Assembly (NCBI GenBank): GCA_045617505.1
Contig: JAZLIS010000094.1
Span: 1 to 64,000, forward strand
Reading direction: 5' to 3'
From: Cacconaster sp045617505
GTDB lineage: Bacteria; Bacteroidota; Bacteroidia; Bacteroidales; UBA932
Length of the DNA stretch: 64,000 nt
The notes under the pieces were generated by a model, which made no database searches, was not told where the DNA came from, and saw only the letters and a program-made list of their open reading frames with translations. Within the stretch, counting starts at the first letter, position 1, and the number at the start of each line of letters is the position of its first letter. Positions 39,501 to 44,650 of this stretch are shown one piece after another. The position numbers were made by a program, and so were the translations under genes.

Positions 39501-39856
39501 CAATCATCAGCAGCTTCGTCCAGAAAGTCGATGAACGTTCTTCCGGAAGTCAGTTGAACCGTGAGTATTACGATTATCTTGATGAGGTGGATAAGGTTGA
39601 GCATAAATTGTCCGGATACAAGAAGCAGATCCGAATGGGAGCGATGGAGTATGCGGAAATTCTTAACGACTTCGTCCAGACCGAGGAATTCAAGCAATAC
39701 AAGCAACTGCACGGGTATGTGAATGCAATCAACAAATTGAATTCAGCGCTCAAGTACACGGATGATACCAGACGCGAAGAAATTGAGCAGCGCATCAAGG
39801 CTCTCAAGCAGAGGCTTGTTGATGAAATCCACGAATCAGAAAAAAGTAATAGATAA
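21551..39856 (+). CDS. Giant polyvalent protein, 6,101 aa
   Basis: One uninterrupted frame of 18.3 kb. In order: two N-terminal helical repeats (KKLYDA type); a hydrophobic segment near 300-420 resembling ejection proteins; an inorganic-pyrophosphatase-like domain near 1477-1590 (GDHIDVFLSDNPEQGNVYVV); a possible BECR-type nuclease domain near 1690-1780; an adenine methyltransferase-like domain near 2570-2750 (GWGGLGDAF, LEGSAGIGN, NVPF in place of NPPF); an SF2 helicase near 3357-3910 (EVGSGKTF, VDEAHEYK, ATGTPISNT, QRNGRILRQG); a JAB/RadC-type domain near 4703 (VHNHPSGD); a zincin near 4991 (HEVVGH); and an LPD38-like, partly hydrophobic region near 5540-5790. It is similar in plan to phage polyvalent or DarB-like proteins. 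It probably enters the cell with phage DNA. Confidence 0.9.
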   Translation: MDDNKKKLYDALSRDYELGTFEQFSKDIEDEGKRKKLYDATSKDYDYGDFDSFSNQLGFSKEQQPAQPVHTSADNVVTAPSQQEAEATPAPDATSAPALQQTVKMPEVETAQVPQFNDLPQDRTNKAFVEQQTREQVAGMSARIDEQLNAAIGESQKAYDVKQEEAKKQPFFRRLLTSIGENYAPNGDISIPAMRQYNEVMQGAGNLELQNRIQSLQAARNSLSDAQRIIKEADKAVQEGNFEGFFKGAGRGFGQHLFDVRTWDMGLSQMQDAGVLLGALSKFDNGEQLTDAEQAMLDAKAVEMATNAYFGSYVGRGYKAGTITAESIPFMLEMCINPASGIGSGVSSSLTRYALQRFGKEAVKKNAGKYVAAKVGARVLGDVAGAAIMAGTTGATGVAADAMERMAGHTTFDTDDEGQSFFTGHVEAEDAGAAFRKAFASRAIENHSEMLGNYFAPVLGAVSKGLGKGLEKIGLGKVNQFFDDVAASDFAKIVTDFEKHAQWHGTIGEYAEEVLGNMENAVLVGDQNFGTGENGIFNLSDNIDTFLGVALMSGAFSSIKTGGYLYDKASKYKAKNDVAKADAAAQAAYDDPAGWEGFKEFLHGATEEEATSAVADFLRDEEVPEERKKAVLDYLKAEKRYEGFTVSDEKRHSEGIVPPEVIEAEDAFDGGYSLESEQEMNDAKNELDLKRTQLQQILGRDDISIAELWDGSNQFFSSDLPYTDEEKDVIVDYLNAKSTYEGMIQRVQDDIESRTSAAVKVIDGNTNVDSRQIVPATMKIEDRKVYVVGGTVNMNADDTMVDKEASDESVIVKDAETGKIEFVSPDAILRVDSPINPEEEKQNITNQIRQELAQVAANKIDGVLGFAPDDVYSLIDAQGQNMNIKIVPNAQGITDNGDGTVNYVVLNPDGLESLNPDGSRAIYTLPKANIQEMAATANLVRLNQFEQQKAAQRIDMRHQEQQANLPEYDINDNVTLSANGQQVRGTITAPADADGKYEVYTESPVNGKRVNIFSADELAAMVIERNGEAVQKQEPSPAAPIQEEAVPKQEEPADTRTALEKIPVNEAGVQEFEKAPVETTFDALVEMNEGSEDEAIDTAKQMADNARKELEKAKRAKPKSGATVFDIQNNKAAQKANVRKWSDAVSYWDRVAGLREAQKKAAEEEAKRQKRLRLAEARRIQQKEGRYKEENASLGDYVSFRDYVLRMVSTGAVKFKWKGDPNNNAIKGLAQHLGFSGQNGEMLRRGWMLSNETGQYPEQAAEDLLVGYAEDMGVDVDKTGVDSMDALSELLDVLLSYDNSRTMFEAAQSLHGMDENQIKAAEQEYLQKELERAAYEQEQQGAVMSHDELVENVGNILTETQGNPNLLTKASDEELQQFSDLYADFELANNELGKVAEVNEPGTRSSDKKIQEAAKKAIEEAQRKAAAAFSPVEELYRTLTSKYGLAMDAEEQGAVSPIEVARQEVDTDPTEGQKKAGNYKMGHIVIDGHNISLENPKGSVRKGADENGKEWRTEMKNDYGYIRMTEGVDGDHIDVFLSDNPEQGNVYVVDQVNPKDGSFDEHKVMYGFNSVDEAKAAYLSNYEEGWQGLGNITPVSKEEFKKWIDSSHRKTKPFADYASVKPLADNSTEIEGIETELTNNVNNSTKNVDSASLTDAIRDLYEKGKEYASKLYQMKYFDVASTPDFMKQIGLTGERFTIKYGVLSRHIGKDESHTLPESVWSELPEAIQNPFAITRRTDKEAGYRLYTAIKTDKGYVVVGADVKNAGKDIEVNSISTVFEREGGITQNEEVIYTSEGITPEQQSLLKRPNSSQYTAGQELSGSKGSENSESTSTSVEKSYGSENKLVSSERYEELKKRMKAKLGQLNSGPDPEMLAIGCEMAMYHIEAGARKFADYAQRMIEDLGEGIRKYLKAFYNGARDLPGMESYASELDSYDDVSKVDVNAINIASVANKVTSDANAIKPGDKVFYKGKEMQVTDVHENGNVDLVYDPTGYLPVYSTGISQSEIQSVPESGESVRKEPVSVPKEGENVPKSTESVPAEKNSVPAGGTIGAITKDKHTKTGEDLWVVKASDRVSKEEFADLKRRAKANGGYWSSFKKGFIFSTEEEANKFNNHNANKNGETSTDEQTAANTAAVVSEAITVAEEAGSAAEAETIEPERIEEQIAKIDQTLDKVNEQLALLGYYEADMDDTQFNESYGYMKSAEKKAVKDADRLAKQLAKDLGITVGKGKLAKANIAPAGGDITFNLPLNEGRELYVNVRLTPANGDNLIIGDGYVNASPFGRLDIMYRVENPAVSGFDRYGSNNWEPANVTYSAFLSDIRRVVKDFLPEQKRPDLFDIAEQTVTRSEEKKSGKKSLPSSEESIGSLFADLSPEEDEAYTTTPEPKRERVVNGYRIGEKVVFTRPDNGEKKVLRIVDFEGDRPVLDSFGVNWISEVTDWSNVEKYVEPSNNEDNDNVPTRSAGENEPVGEGDREATEPADGRGVAGSDTDNPSDNENGSKRVPKKPASTSVKKNTHNNRVERGESFAPTTPTERYNANVAAIKLMKQLVESGSAASKADMEVLRRFTGWGGLGDAFNENSYKYNELRSLLTDEELQSAESSRNSAYYTPVEIIDTLWDIAKNLGFEGGKVLEGSAGIGNIIASMPKAMSQGSDITAVEIDTVSGNILKLLYPDADVQIKGFQDTRIANNSVDLAITNVPFVTGLHVFDEVERDLSHKFGDIHDFCIAKNVRKLKEGGIGIFITSSGTLDKSRKLRQWVTNEGHSDFIGAFRLNNETFGGTSVTSDIIVIRKRVNDVPSPNAIDVSGTTVAYRATYKHEEAVWQGRRSFEYQDIEEPVAMEYNNYFIEHPEAMAGKMQFAFEVDPKESYRPKIAGCYPDDKKPQMKVLGRWAKSLRNDAEPARSTTTESGNNDLEKVEGKKQGQLLVNSKGEVCYYSIDAAVPLGVNNNKVKGQTKEQVIKDYDALKDAISAVLDYQSNNESDEGLAPLLAELNKAYDSFTSKYGSLNKNVAISFLKNDVDFASVAAIEDFSEKESIDGKKTISTKKTDIFRKRMVGFKKEPTPQTAKDGVVVSMNQFGRINLPYIAEKLGKPEDAVKEEILSEGVAFINPQTGSLEVRYQYLSGNVREKLAYAKLNNTEGQYDTNIKELEKVIPMDIPAHLIEFTLGSSWVEPQLFIDFAKEKYGLSDRFKLAHIGNVWKVTDKSWGDESSEQNKAAGVYSEKVGKRALGHELMEAAMNNTPVQFTKQIKHYDGTTETIVDKEAAQAATVRMTEIKEEFREWAKDKMLKDPDMAEHIKRVYNDTFNAYAPMDIDDIFLPERFEGSVLEMGGRPFSLYKHQKKAVIRGTMEPLMLAHEVGSGKTFTLISTAMEMRRLGTAQKPMIVVQNATVGQFVTSAKQLYPSAKILTVSDRDRTKEGRETFYAKIKYNDWDLIIVPQSVFEMIPDSEERQRAFVQEKIDEKKHVIEEARAAGADSNMLKSLEKELEDLETEYTTGEKPQPKSKKRDGKQEAKALDNAKARAQLQLSRRTDAVSDFDDMGIDALLVDEAHEYKHLGFTTSIKRGVKGVDPSFSKKAASVYLKTRSIFDKRGWKNVVFATGTPISNTAAEIWTFMKYLMPKEVMEAYQIYYFDDFVRNFGKIEQSLEFATNGKFKENTRFAAYNNVPELVRIWTSVTDTVLTKDAEAAKGGESLNDKLPKMNGGKARDTFLPQSETLVGIMRSVRAELERFEKMSGKEKRENSYIPLKMYGIAKRAAIDPRLVSEDAPDEPLSKTNKAVEEILADLKETNDYKGTCAVFCDNYRRLDYNNDGKKVETFNLFNEIKRKLVASGVPDEQIVIMQSGMTVNKKEEIFSKVNAGEVRVILGSTQTLGTGVNIQQRLHLLIHMDAPDRPMDYTQRNGRILRQGNLHKDWGKTVKVLRFGVEDSLDVTSYQRLKTKSSFIDSIMDGKPLLANAMENRTLEEEEEGLFDNPVAVLSGSQYALLKSQAEREYRKFDNKKKQHEVDQIYVENKLKENNRRIENCGKLIEDFKDQLAKVTEMFPDGRTKSLEISGKKAATTDDMNTLFKESVSKPLAKRIEDARKIGYFPVMGEDFPFRFKLDGLEVTGNVHITRKDKWDYQRNTNVVEMHKTITYSCPTLHIKDYTVTGGEVKNVLSDMLETIINGKHANQRIAELKATIDRMTKDNAVLSERRGKPFQEEDKLKEAKAKVDEYTELMRKELAEKEAKYAEMAKEAEVNLADIDIDDEEDENRYRSSVKPVDVSAAEYPFRELREQWLETGDIYHSSEVADKLSELLEDYPEFEPAFEQFIMMNERNHAAFWDTGGRDVEYDEDQMQDVFEAALRDEEILAAHNVNYDAGVRYRPVTDKQTLDSLNSQGTVKAYRAMQQVDGRLYPPMSAKVNGEYREPVELGKWEESEESLKDWNEGDELPANVVYDKKSGKLKYRLDKGNGKTVDAAYNPYFHTSRTPLNDQFSSAQDRPELVTVEVEIPESELTSGYTAKYAKDSTGELDWKAGVVQSKLSGTRKVILSRWDKPVRIVPDSEVADVIVEMLGGKDIVFPSNVVTTSLRTELEKRGVRFRETDNQGKPIVERFRETAIKGVTHNGSLDDTQVDSIVERTYRKSNVFSFTGKSKIKDCADIAFIFRELETAATENSFLVFVKKGKPVILHTGIGTIDQTTVDQTAVVAAYRDFEPDHVYLVHNHPSGDISASLADMKLLFSLSKQMPNAETEGVIIDTLSGQYGVFGPNEYSSFREQEGEHKPLEVLSFDKLVFSPDYSAEFATRKPIRGSEDVASYISAHRLGSGSKIGALVLNRKNVVLANAVLNSNRLNADNAASLAADVADVVVRANGSGAILFGDFNIEDNALTAFNESFKNLSGGQFYLMDVVRVEGNFTRSVSDGTWENPQPSGNLAEPSSDDLETAAVEIAQSLGVKVRIVRDVNELVDDNARKQKRMRQSKGWLNTSTGEITIVLPNAESSADVQATVLHEVVGHKGLRAVVGNDKFNDFLDKVLKAADKDTRAKIVDLSRKNNWDFRLATEEYIAQLAENGFNDTAERSFFEKVRDLLVDLLHQAKIALGFQINDSDLRYMLWRSYQMQRSKGAIAEAENTLMKSKLGVGDFRSDENRYRSAKRYSSATEEYNDKVRVVNDKGEKSDLANLGRRVWEGQADKMYSLKVLQDAILKETGDVIADQEDAYTYENQMGSKHSARSREYEDKYFVPMMKAVADVLNPGEDVNEVVRYIIAKHGLERNIRMSRKAAEENGGSWDGTVKDFAGLTELTGDKSDFQSIAEGMVSDFELNHDNTDKMWQTINAATKATLYQSYLDGLLSKATYESVRDMYEYYVPLRGWEESTAADEYEYLDSGRAKREATMKIAKGRVSIADNPLAQIWKMADDAIANGLRNKTKQKFLNFALNHPSDLLTVSKQWYVLDNATGEWEARTPDIPDDASPEVIADIIDGFEHNMSVLQQQGLAKTKRDGLRLKKPATSFEKQEHTVRVKRGGNDYVVYVNGNPRAAQAVNGRTNPDAPTSDNIAKKLHTVMQAVKNFQARVFTTLKPAFIFTNQSRDLGMSAASVAVKEDAAYNKQYHKNVSSTIFKTYDLVHKLNKGALDMSDEVEKYFAEFIHNGGETGYTRLVSMDEYKKRMEKMLSEITEGGPSNAAKIWRGVWDGVEYLNRCAEDATRFAVYMTSRQMGRSVQRSVSDAKEITVNFNRKGSGEYLGQTANYLYVFYNAAIQSLANVGRLASTHPKKSAAVVGAFTALGFMAPLVNAFISSMVGGGDDDDKDYWDLPEWTRRNNFVIRIPFTDHFLTIPIAHELRAFYGLGEIASSCMSDKEDVGKGVAKAVEGFSGTLPIDFTGNGGDLIVNLTPTIAQPLVQWARNKSYFGTPIYKDSPYNKLDPNYTKAYRGANKFLVSGADLINRITGGNKVERGLINLNPAVIEHLIEGYFGGVGTTINQLGKSVSMLWDEDMRQVRNVPIISSFVQKVDERSSGSQLNREYYDYLDEVDKVEHKLSGYKKQIRMGAMEYAEILNDFVQTEEFKQYKQLHGYVNAINKLNSALKYTDDTRREEIEQRIKALKQRLVDEIHESEKSNR

Positions 39857-39865
39857 ACCGATTTC

Positions 39866-39898
39866 ACACCTGCGGCACTCTACCTTTGCCGCAGGTGT
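39866..39898. terminator. 12-bp perfect hairpin between the giant gene and portal
   Basis: The arm at 39866-39877 (ACACCTGCGGCA) is the exact reverse complement of 39887-39898 with a 9-base loop. It lies 10 bases after the giant gene's stop. No T-run follows, so it may act as an mRNA-processing or attenuation site instead of a full terminator; the portal ATG is 27 bases further on. Confidence 0.6.
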
Positions 39899-39924
39899 AT
39901 GAATTCGATAAATCATTTTCAGAT

Positions 39925-41928
39925 ATGGCAGAAGAAAAACTACGGGCAATGAGCCGGGTATCAAGCCGGCATAAGGAGCTGGACACTGTGGATGAACAGA
40001 AGTCCTTTGGCAACCGGCGTGCCTTCAACGTGCTTCTTGAAGGTCAGAGATGCCACGACAATATGGACTACTTCCGTACGGATAGGGAGAGGAATAAGAA
40101 CTATACCTACGGTAAGCAGTGGAGTGATATTATTGTTGATGAGGACGGCGAAGCAAAGACTGAGGAAGATTACATCAAGGAGCAGGGAAGTGTACCCCTG
40201 ACAAACAACCTTATCCGAAGGCTTGTCCGCAATGTCATCGGCGTATATCGCAGTCAGTCTAAGGAGCCGACCTGCGCTGCCCGGGACAGGGACGAGCAGA
40301 AACTTGGAGAGACAATGAGCACGATTCTTCAATGCAATATGCAGTTGAACCGTATGAATGAGGTCTATCCTCGTTCTCTTGAAGAGTTCCTGATAAGCGG
40401 ACTAATTGTTCATCGCAAGAGTTTCGGCTGGCGAGACAACAAACTTGATTGCTGGACTGATTATGTGCAGCCGAACAATTTCTTCGTCGATGGCAATATG
40501 CGAGATTTCAGGGGTTGGGATTGTCGCATCATCGGTGAGATCCACGACCTCAGCCTTGAAACCGTGCAGAGCGAGTTCGCTTCAACACCGGAAGAAGCAA
40601 AACGTATCCGTGAGATCTATTCGTACACTCACGCCAGGAATAGAGGGTATGTTATGGATTACTGCGAGAAATTCGGAGCACGACATAAAGCCCGGAACGT
40701 TGATTTCTTTATGCCAACCGAACCAGACCTGTGCCGTGTCATTGAGATTTGGAGAAAGGAGTGCAAGCCGAGATACAAGTGCCACGACTACAACAACGGT
40801 GACTCATATAAGATTGATGAAGAGGACCTGCAGATGCTGGTGCTTGACGTTAATGCAGCCAGGCTTGCCAGAGGCCGCAAGGCTGGAATGGCGGAAGAAG
40901 ATATTCCGCTCATTACATACGAGTGGTGTATGGATGAGTATTGGTATTTCTATTACCTTACCCCATTTGGAGATATATTGCTCGAAGGAGAAACGCCGTA
41001 TGAACATAAGAGCCACCCTTACGTATTCAAGGCGTATCCGTTCATTGACGGTGAAATCCATTCCTTTGTCGCTGATATTGTGGACCAGCAACGCTATGTG
41101 AACAGGCTTATCACAATGTATGATTGGATTATGAAGGCCAGCGCAAAAGGTGTCCTTCTTTTCCCGGAGGAATGCCTGCCGGAGGGGTATGACATTGACG
41201 ACATATGCGACGAATGGCACCGTTTTGACGGAGTTATCGCAATCAGCACAAAGAAACTCAAGGACGGAAAGATGCTGCCTCAACAAATTTCCAATAATGC
41301 AACGAACATCGGCATTACGGAGCTTCTGAACCTTCAGTTGAAGTTCTTTGAGGATATTTCAGGCGTGAACGGAGCACTGCAAGGAAAACCAGGTTATGCC
41401 GGTATGAGTGCAAGCCTGTATAACCAGCAGACTCAAAACTCTACTACGTCTCTTCTGGACCTGCTCGACACTTTCGGTATGTTCATCATTGATGCAGCAT
41501 ACAAGGATGTCAAGAATATGCAACAGTTCTATGATTCAAAGAGAGTGTTCAATATCACCGGTAAGGCTGGCGCACAGGTGGAGTATGATCCGAAGAAGAT
41601 TCGTGACGTTGAGTTTGACCTGTCAATAGTTGAGAGCACTGCGACACCGGCTTATCGTCAGATGTCAAATGCATTCCTTCTTGATATATGGAAGTCAGGA
41701 CAAATCAGTTTGCAGCAGTTGCTCGAACACGGAGATTTCCCGTTCTCGGACGATTTGCTCCAGAGTCTCAAGAGCCAGCAGGAGCAGCTCGAACAGGGTA
41801 AGAGGCCGGACGGCTTGTCACCAGCGATGCTCCAGCAAGTTCAGCAGGGTGCAAATATGGACAATGTGAACAAAGCACAGCAGATGTTGATGAATCCTCA
41901 CGGATATGCACAACAGGTAGCAGCATAA
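39925..41928 (+). CDS. Portal protein, P22 type, 667 aa
   Basis: The start at ATG 39925 (MAEEKLRAMSRVSSRHKEL) is preferred; a TTG further upstream is in frame but lies in the hairpin. The protein has the portal pattern: an N-terminal region with YGKQWSD, the conserved SVPLTNNLIRRLVRNVIGVY, a central wing with aromatic residues and a Gln-rich helical C-terminal barrel (LKSQQEQLEQGKRPDGL). It forms the dodecameric DNA channel at one vertex. Its place among giant ejection protein, terminase and scaffold fits a P22-like head. Confidence 0.85.
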   Translation: MAEEKLRAMSRVSSRHKELDTVDEQKSFGNRRAFNVLLEGQRCHDNMDYFRTDRERNKNYTYGKQWSDIIVDEDGEAKTEEDYIKEQGSVPLTNNLIRRLVRNVIGVYRSQSKEPTCAARDRDEQKLGETMSTILQCNMQLNRMNEVYPRSLEEFLISGLIVHRKSFGWRDNKLDCWTDYVQPNNFFVDGNMRDFRGWDCRIIGEIHDLSLETVQSEFASTPEEAKRIREIYSYTHARNRGYVMDYCEKFGARHKARNVDFFMPTEPDLCRVIEIWRKECKPRYKCHDYNNGDSYKIDEEDLQMLVLDVNAARLARGRKAGMAEEDIPLITYEWCMDEYWYFYYLTPFGDILLEGETPYEHKSHPYVFKAYPFIDGEIHSFVADIVDQQRYVNRLITMYDWIMKASAKGVLLFPEECLPEGYDIDDICDEWHRFDGVIAISTKKLKDGKMLPQQISNNATNIGITELLNLQLKFFEDISGVNGALQGKPGYAGMSASLYNQQTQNSTTSLLDLLDTFGMFIIDAAYKDVKNMQQFYDSKRVFNITGKAGAQVEYDPKKIRDVEFDLSIVESTATPAYRQMSNAFLLDIWKSGQISLQQLLEHGDFPFSDDLLQSLKSQQEQLEQGKRPDGLSPAMLQQVQQGANMDNVNKAQQMLMNPHGYAQQVAA

Positions 41929-41961
41929 AAGAAAGGGAGGTTAGTTCCTCCCCTTCTTTTT
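41929..41961. terminator. Bidirectional terminator after the portal
   Basis: AAGAAAGGGAGG and CCTCCCCTTCTT form a 12-bp stem with one mismatch and a 6-base loop, followed by T residues on the plus strand and an A/T-rich flank on the minus strand. It lies between the convergent portal and the leftward 50-residue gene, whose last codons it overlaps. Confidence 0.7.
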
Positions 41962-42093
41962 GAATCTGGTCATATCGGTTGCCGTATGATGAATGGCAAG
42001 CGGATCGTGGCTGAGCGTCATAATGCCGTCTATGTTGCCATACGGCTTATCTGGTTTCACGTTGCCGGGCACTTTTTTATTTTTCTCGTCCAT
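41941..42093 (-). CDS. Small protein, 50 aa
   Basis: A short complete frame from ATG 42093 to TAA 41941. The product begins MDEKNKKVPGNVKPDKPYGN and ends basic (RFKKKGRN). It overlaps the 3' end of the 139-residue gene by 17 bases and ends in the terminator. Function unknown; coding supported by packing. Confidence 0.5.
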   Translation of the reverse strand: MDEKNKKVPGNVKPDKPYGNIDGIMTLSHDPLAIHHTATDMTRFKKKGRN

Positions 42094-42496
42094 ATCTCTT
42101 GAATATGTGTTTTATTTCATCAAGCCGTTGAGCGCGTCTCTTTTTTCGGTCATCTTTTCTCATCTTACGGACTGCAGGGATACGCTCCTCATACCACTCG
42201 AAGAATCGAATGGCCTTCGCTTTCCTGGTGGATTCCGATAACATTCCGTTTCCTCCAGCATTCCCGGTGCAATAGAAGCACATTTCGTAGGCCTCCTTCA
42301 TCTTGTAATTGCTGTCAATGTACCTTTTAGACCGGAGACCCCTGAAATTCTTCCTGTCTGTCACTATCAGCCGCACCTTTTTGTCGGAGTTCGGACAAAC
42401 ATAATACCTGACGTGATTTTGTGCGTGTAGCTTTTCCGCTTTCTGCACAGCGCTCCTAAACATCAGAAACGCATAGAATCTTCTTAATGCATTCAT
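42077..42496 (-). CDS. Basic hypothetical protein, 139 aa
   Basis: A Lys/Arg-rich protein starting MNALRRFYAFLMFRSAVQK, with a CPNSDKK and a CFYCTG pair that could bind a metal, and a strongly basic C-terminal helix (RKMRKDDRKKRRAQR). It lies 12 bases downstream of the large terminase gene and may act in DNA packaging or binding; no family recognised. Confidence 0.65.
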   Translation of the reverse strand: MNALRRFYAFLMFRSAVQKAEKLHAQNHVRYYVCPNSDKKVRLIVTDRKNFRGLRSKRYIDSNYKMKEAYEMCFYCTGNAGGNGMLSESTRKAKAIRFFEWYEERIPAVRKMRKDDRKKRRAQRLDEIKHIFKRYGREK

Positions 42497-42508
42497 AAAT
42501 ATCGTAAA

Positions 42509-44650
42509 TTAAGTTACTGTTGCTTCTGAAACGGCCTTGCGGCCTTTTTTTCTTGACCGGTTAACCCTTGGCACCACTCTCGGAATATCCATTTCGGTAA
42601 AGCAGATGACGAACGCAATGCCGCGTGTCATAAGCAAATCATCGTGTTCTCCCTGAACGGCACCCCAGGCTCCATTCTGCTTGCGCTCATAAGTGAGATA
42701 TTCATCGCAGCATCTTTCATCACGTTCAACATAGTTGCCTTCGCGAACGACCTTGACAAGAGTTGAGACAATCTTCGGTTTGGTTGCGACATTTGTATGG
42801 TAGCCATATTTTGTCGGTGCACCCTCGTTGATTTCTTCATCACTCTGTTTGCGTGCATAGAGATTAGGGTAAACGTCCTTGATAAGATTGAGGATATACT
42901 GAGACTGATCGCCTTCGACACCGTTCTGACGCTCCTTGTCATGTGTCTCAAGAGTGTTGGATTCAATCACAAGAAGGGCATTGTCATAGTAAGCCGCAAT
43001 TTGAGCAGCTTTCCAAGCAAGGATGTCCATATCTATATGACCGTACCACTGTGCGACTACAACCGGCTTGCCGCCTTCCATCTGGAACAGGCGATCAATG
43101 ACAACGATAACCGACCAGTCGGACTTCTTGCCCCTGCCGCCAATATCGACAACGACAAGGTATCTGTCCAGCACTTTCTCTTTATCGTCAATTTCGGGCT
43201 TTGCCCATATCCAGAAACGGCCCTGGTGGTCCTCTCGGAACCGGAGATTGCGCAGCGCTTTCTCTCCTTCGTCCTCGTCAGCATAAACCTCTCCAATGAA
43301 CTTCGGGGCCTTGCAGGTCTTGCGGATGTCCTCGACTTTGTATTTGTCGAAGACCCTTGCGCCGGAGTGAACGAATGCCTCAATATCATCGGAAGGATAT
43401 TCGGATGCCATATCAGCGTGGTCGGAATACTTCGCACGCTCAAGGGTGTACCAATAGATCGCTTCAAGTGTCGCTCCCTTCTGCCAGAGCCACCACAAAT
43501 ATTGTCCGCTTTCCTCCCTGTCTGAATCTGCATTGGAATTGTTTCTGTTTATAAATAGCTTCTCGGCAAATGCCCGAATGTCTGGAATCTCCTGACGGTA
43601 CTGCTCGATTTCATACCAGGCAACGAACATCGCTTCAAACTGTGACCGTCCTTTCTTTGCAGCCACGTATTCACGGTGGAAGAAATTGCCTGTACCATTG
43701 GCCGTACTCTCATAGACGATCATCGTCAACGGCTTCAGAAGAATACCGGAGCAGGCGGAACGGACAATCTGTTGAGGTGTTTTGCCGTCAGTCTTTTTCC
43801 ATAGTCCGACCTCGGAGCAATGCACGAGGTTGTAGTCACCACCTCGGGCGGAGTCCGGTCTTTCTGCGGTGCCAATCTTGATTTTGCAGTTGCGCTGCGG
43901 TACCCTGTGAATGTTGCCAGACTTGCCGACACCTACAAACTTCGGCTCGTTCTCGTTGTATGCTGCACCGATTTCATAGAGGTATTCGATAGGATAGGCC
44001 TTAATCATTCTGTCGAACATATCCTGAATCTCATCGGATGCCGTGCCCTGATGAGCAACGATGAGCGAGTTGAGGCCGACCTTGTGGCATAGCTGCAACC
44101 AAGCCATATATAGCTGGATGCAGGTGGAGCCACCCCATTGACGTGCTTTCAGCAGAATGAGACGTATCGGTTTGCCAGCGAGACGCAGTTTCTCAAGTCT
44201 TTCAACGAGTCTCCTTTGAGGGCGGCTCAACCGGAAAAGGACATCCTCGCCACCACCTTTTGCTTTAATCCAGGCAAGGGTTGCGGCCCAGAACGCATAG
44301 TCGTGCTCGTTCCTGACGCGGACCACCTGCTCGACAATCTTTCTCTTTTCCTCATCGTTGAACGGGCCAAGCGTGATTCCGTCCTTTGCGTACTCCTGTT
44401 TGAGCGTTGTCGCGTAATATTTCTTGATTGAACCGGCCTCAACAATTCCCTTGATGAGAGGAACCTTCATCATTGTAGAAGGCAACCATTGCTTCTTGAT
44501 TGGGAAATCTGAAATGCTGACCTCAACTCTGTCCTTTTTTAGGGTAGAGCCTTCGCCCGTTACAGGATTGAACGGCGCGAATATCTCATCATTGCGCCGT
44601 TTGTTTTCCTGCAATAGTTCCAATATGGCCAACTTTTCATCTGCGTTCAT
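42509..44650 (-). CDS. Large terminase subunit, 713 aa
   Basis: The ATPase part has a Walker A-like LILLKARQWGGST near residue 170, a region ending NLVHCSEVGLW that fits Walker B with its catalytic Glu, and the coupling motif STANGTGN. The nuclease part has YLVVVDIGGRGKKSDWS, LLVIESNTLE and a final DDLLMTRG, giving the three acidic residues of RNase H-like packaging nucleases. It pumps and cuts phage DNA at the portal. It is on the minus strand, unlike the portal and capsid genes on either side. Confidence 0.9.
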   Translation of the reverse strand: MNADEKLAILELLQENKRRNDEIFAPFNPVTGEGSTLKKDRVEVSISDFPIKKQWLPSTMMKVPLIKGIVEAGSIKKYYATTLKQEYAKDGITLGPFNDEEKRKIVEQVVRVRNEHDYAFWAATLAWIKAKGGGEDVLFRLSRPQRRLVERLEKLRLAGKPIRLILLKARQWGGSTCIQLYMAWLQLCHKVGLNSLIVAHQGTASDEIQDMFDRMIKAYPIEYLYEIGAAYNENEPKFVGVGKSGNIHRVPQRNCKIKIGTAERPDSARGGDYNLVHCSEVGLWKKTDGKTPQQIVRSACSGILLKPLTMIVYESTANGTGNFFHREYVAAKKGRSQFEAMFVAWYEIEQYRQEIPDIRAFAEKLFINRNNSNADSDREESGQYLWWLWQKGATLEAIYWYTLERAKYSDHADMASEYPSDDIEAFVHSGARVFDKYKVEDIRKTCKAPKFIGEVYADEDEGEKALRNLRFREDHQGRFWIWAKPEIDDKEKVLDRYLVVVDIGGRGKKSDWSVIVVIDRLFQMEGGKPVVVAQWYGHIDMDILAWKAAQIAAYYDNALLVIESNTLETHDKERQNGVEGDQSQYILNLIKDVYPNLYARKQSDEEINEGAPTKYGYHTNVATKPKIVSTLVKVVREGNYVERDERCCDEYLTYERKQNGAWGAVQGEHDDLLMTRGIAFVICFTEMDIPRVVPRVNRSRKKGRKAVSEATVT

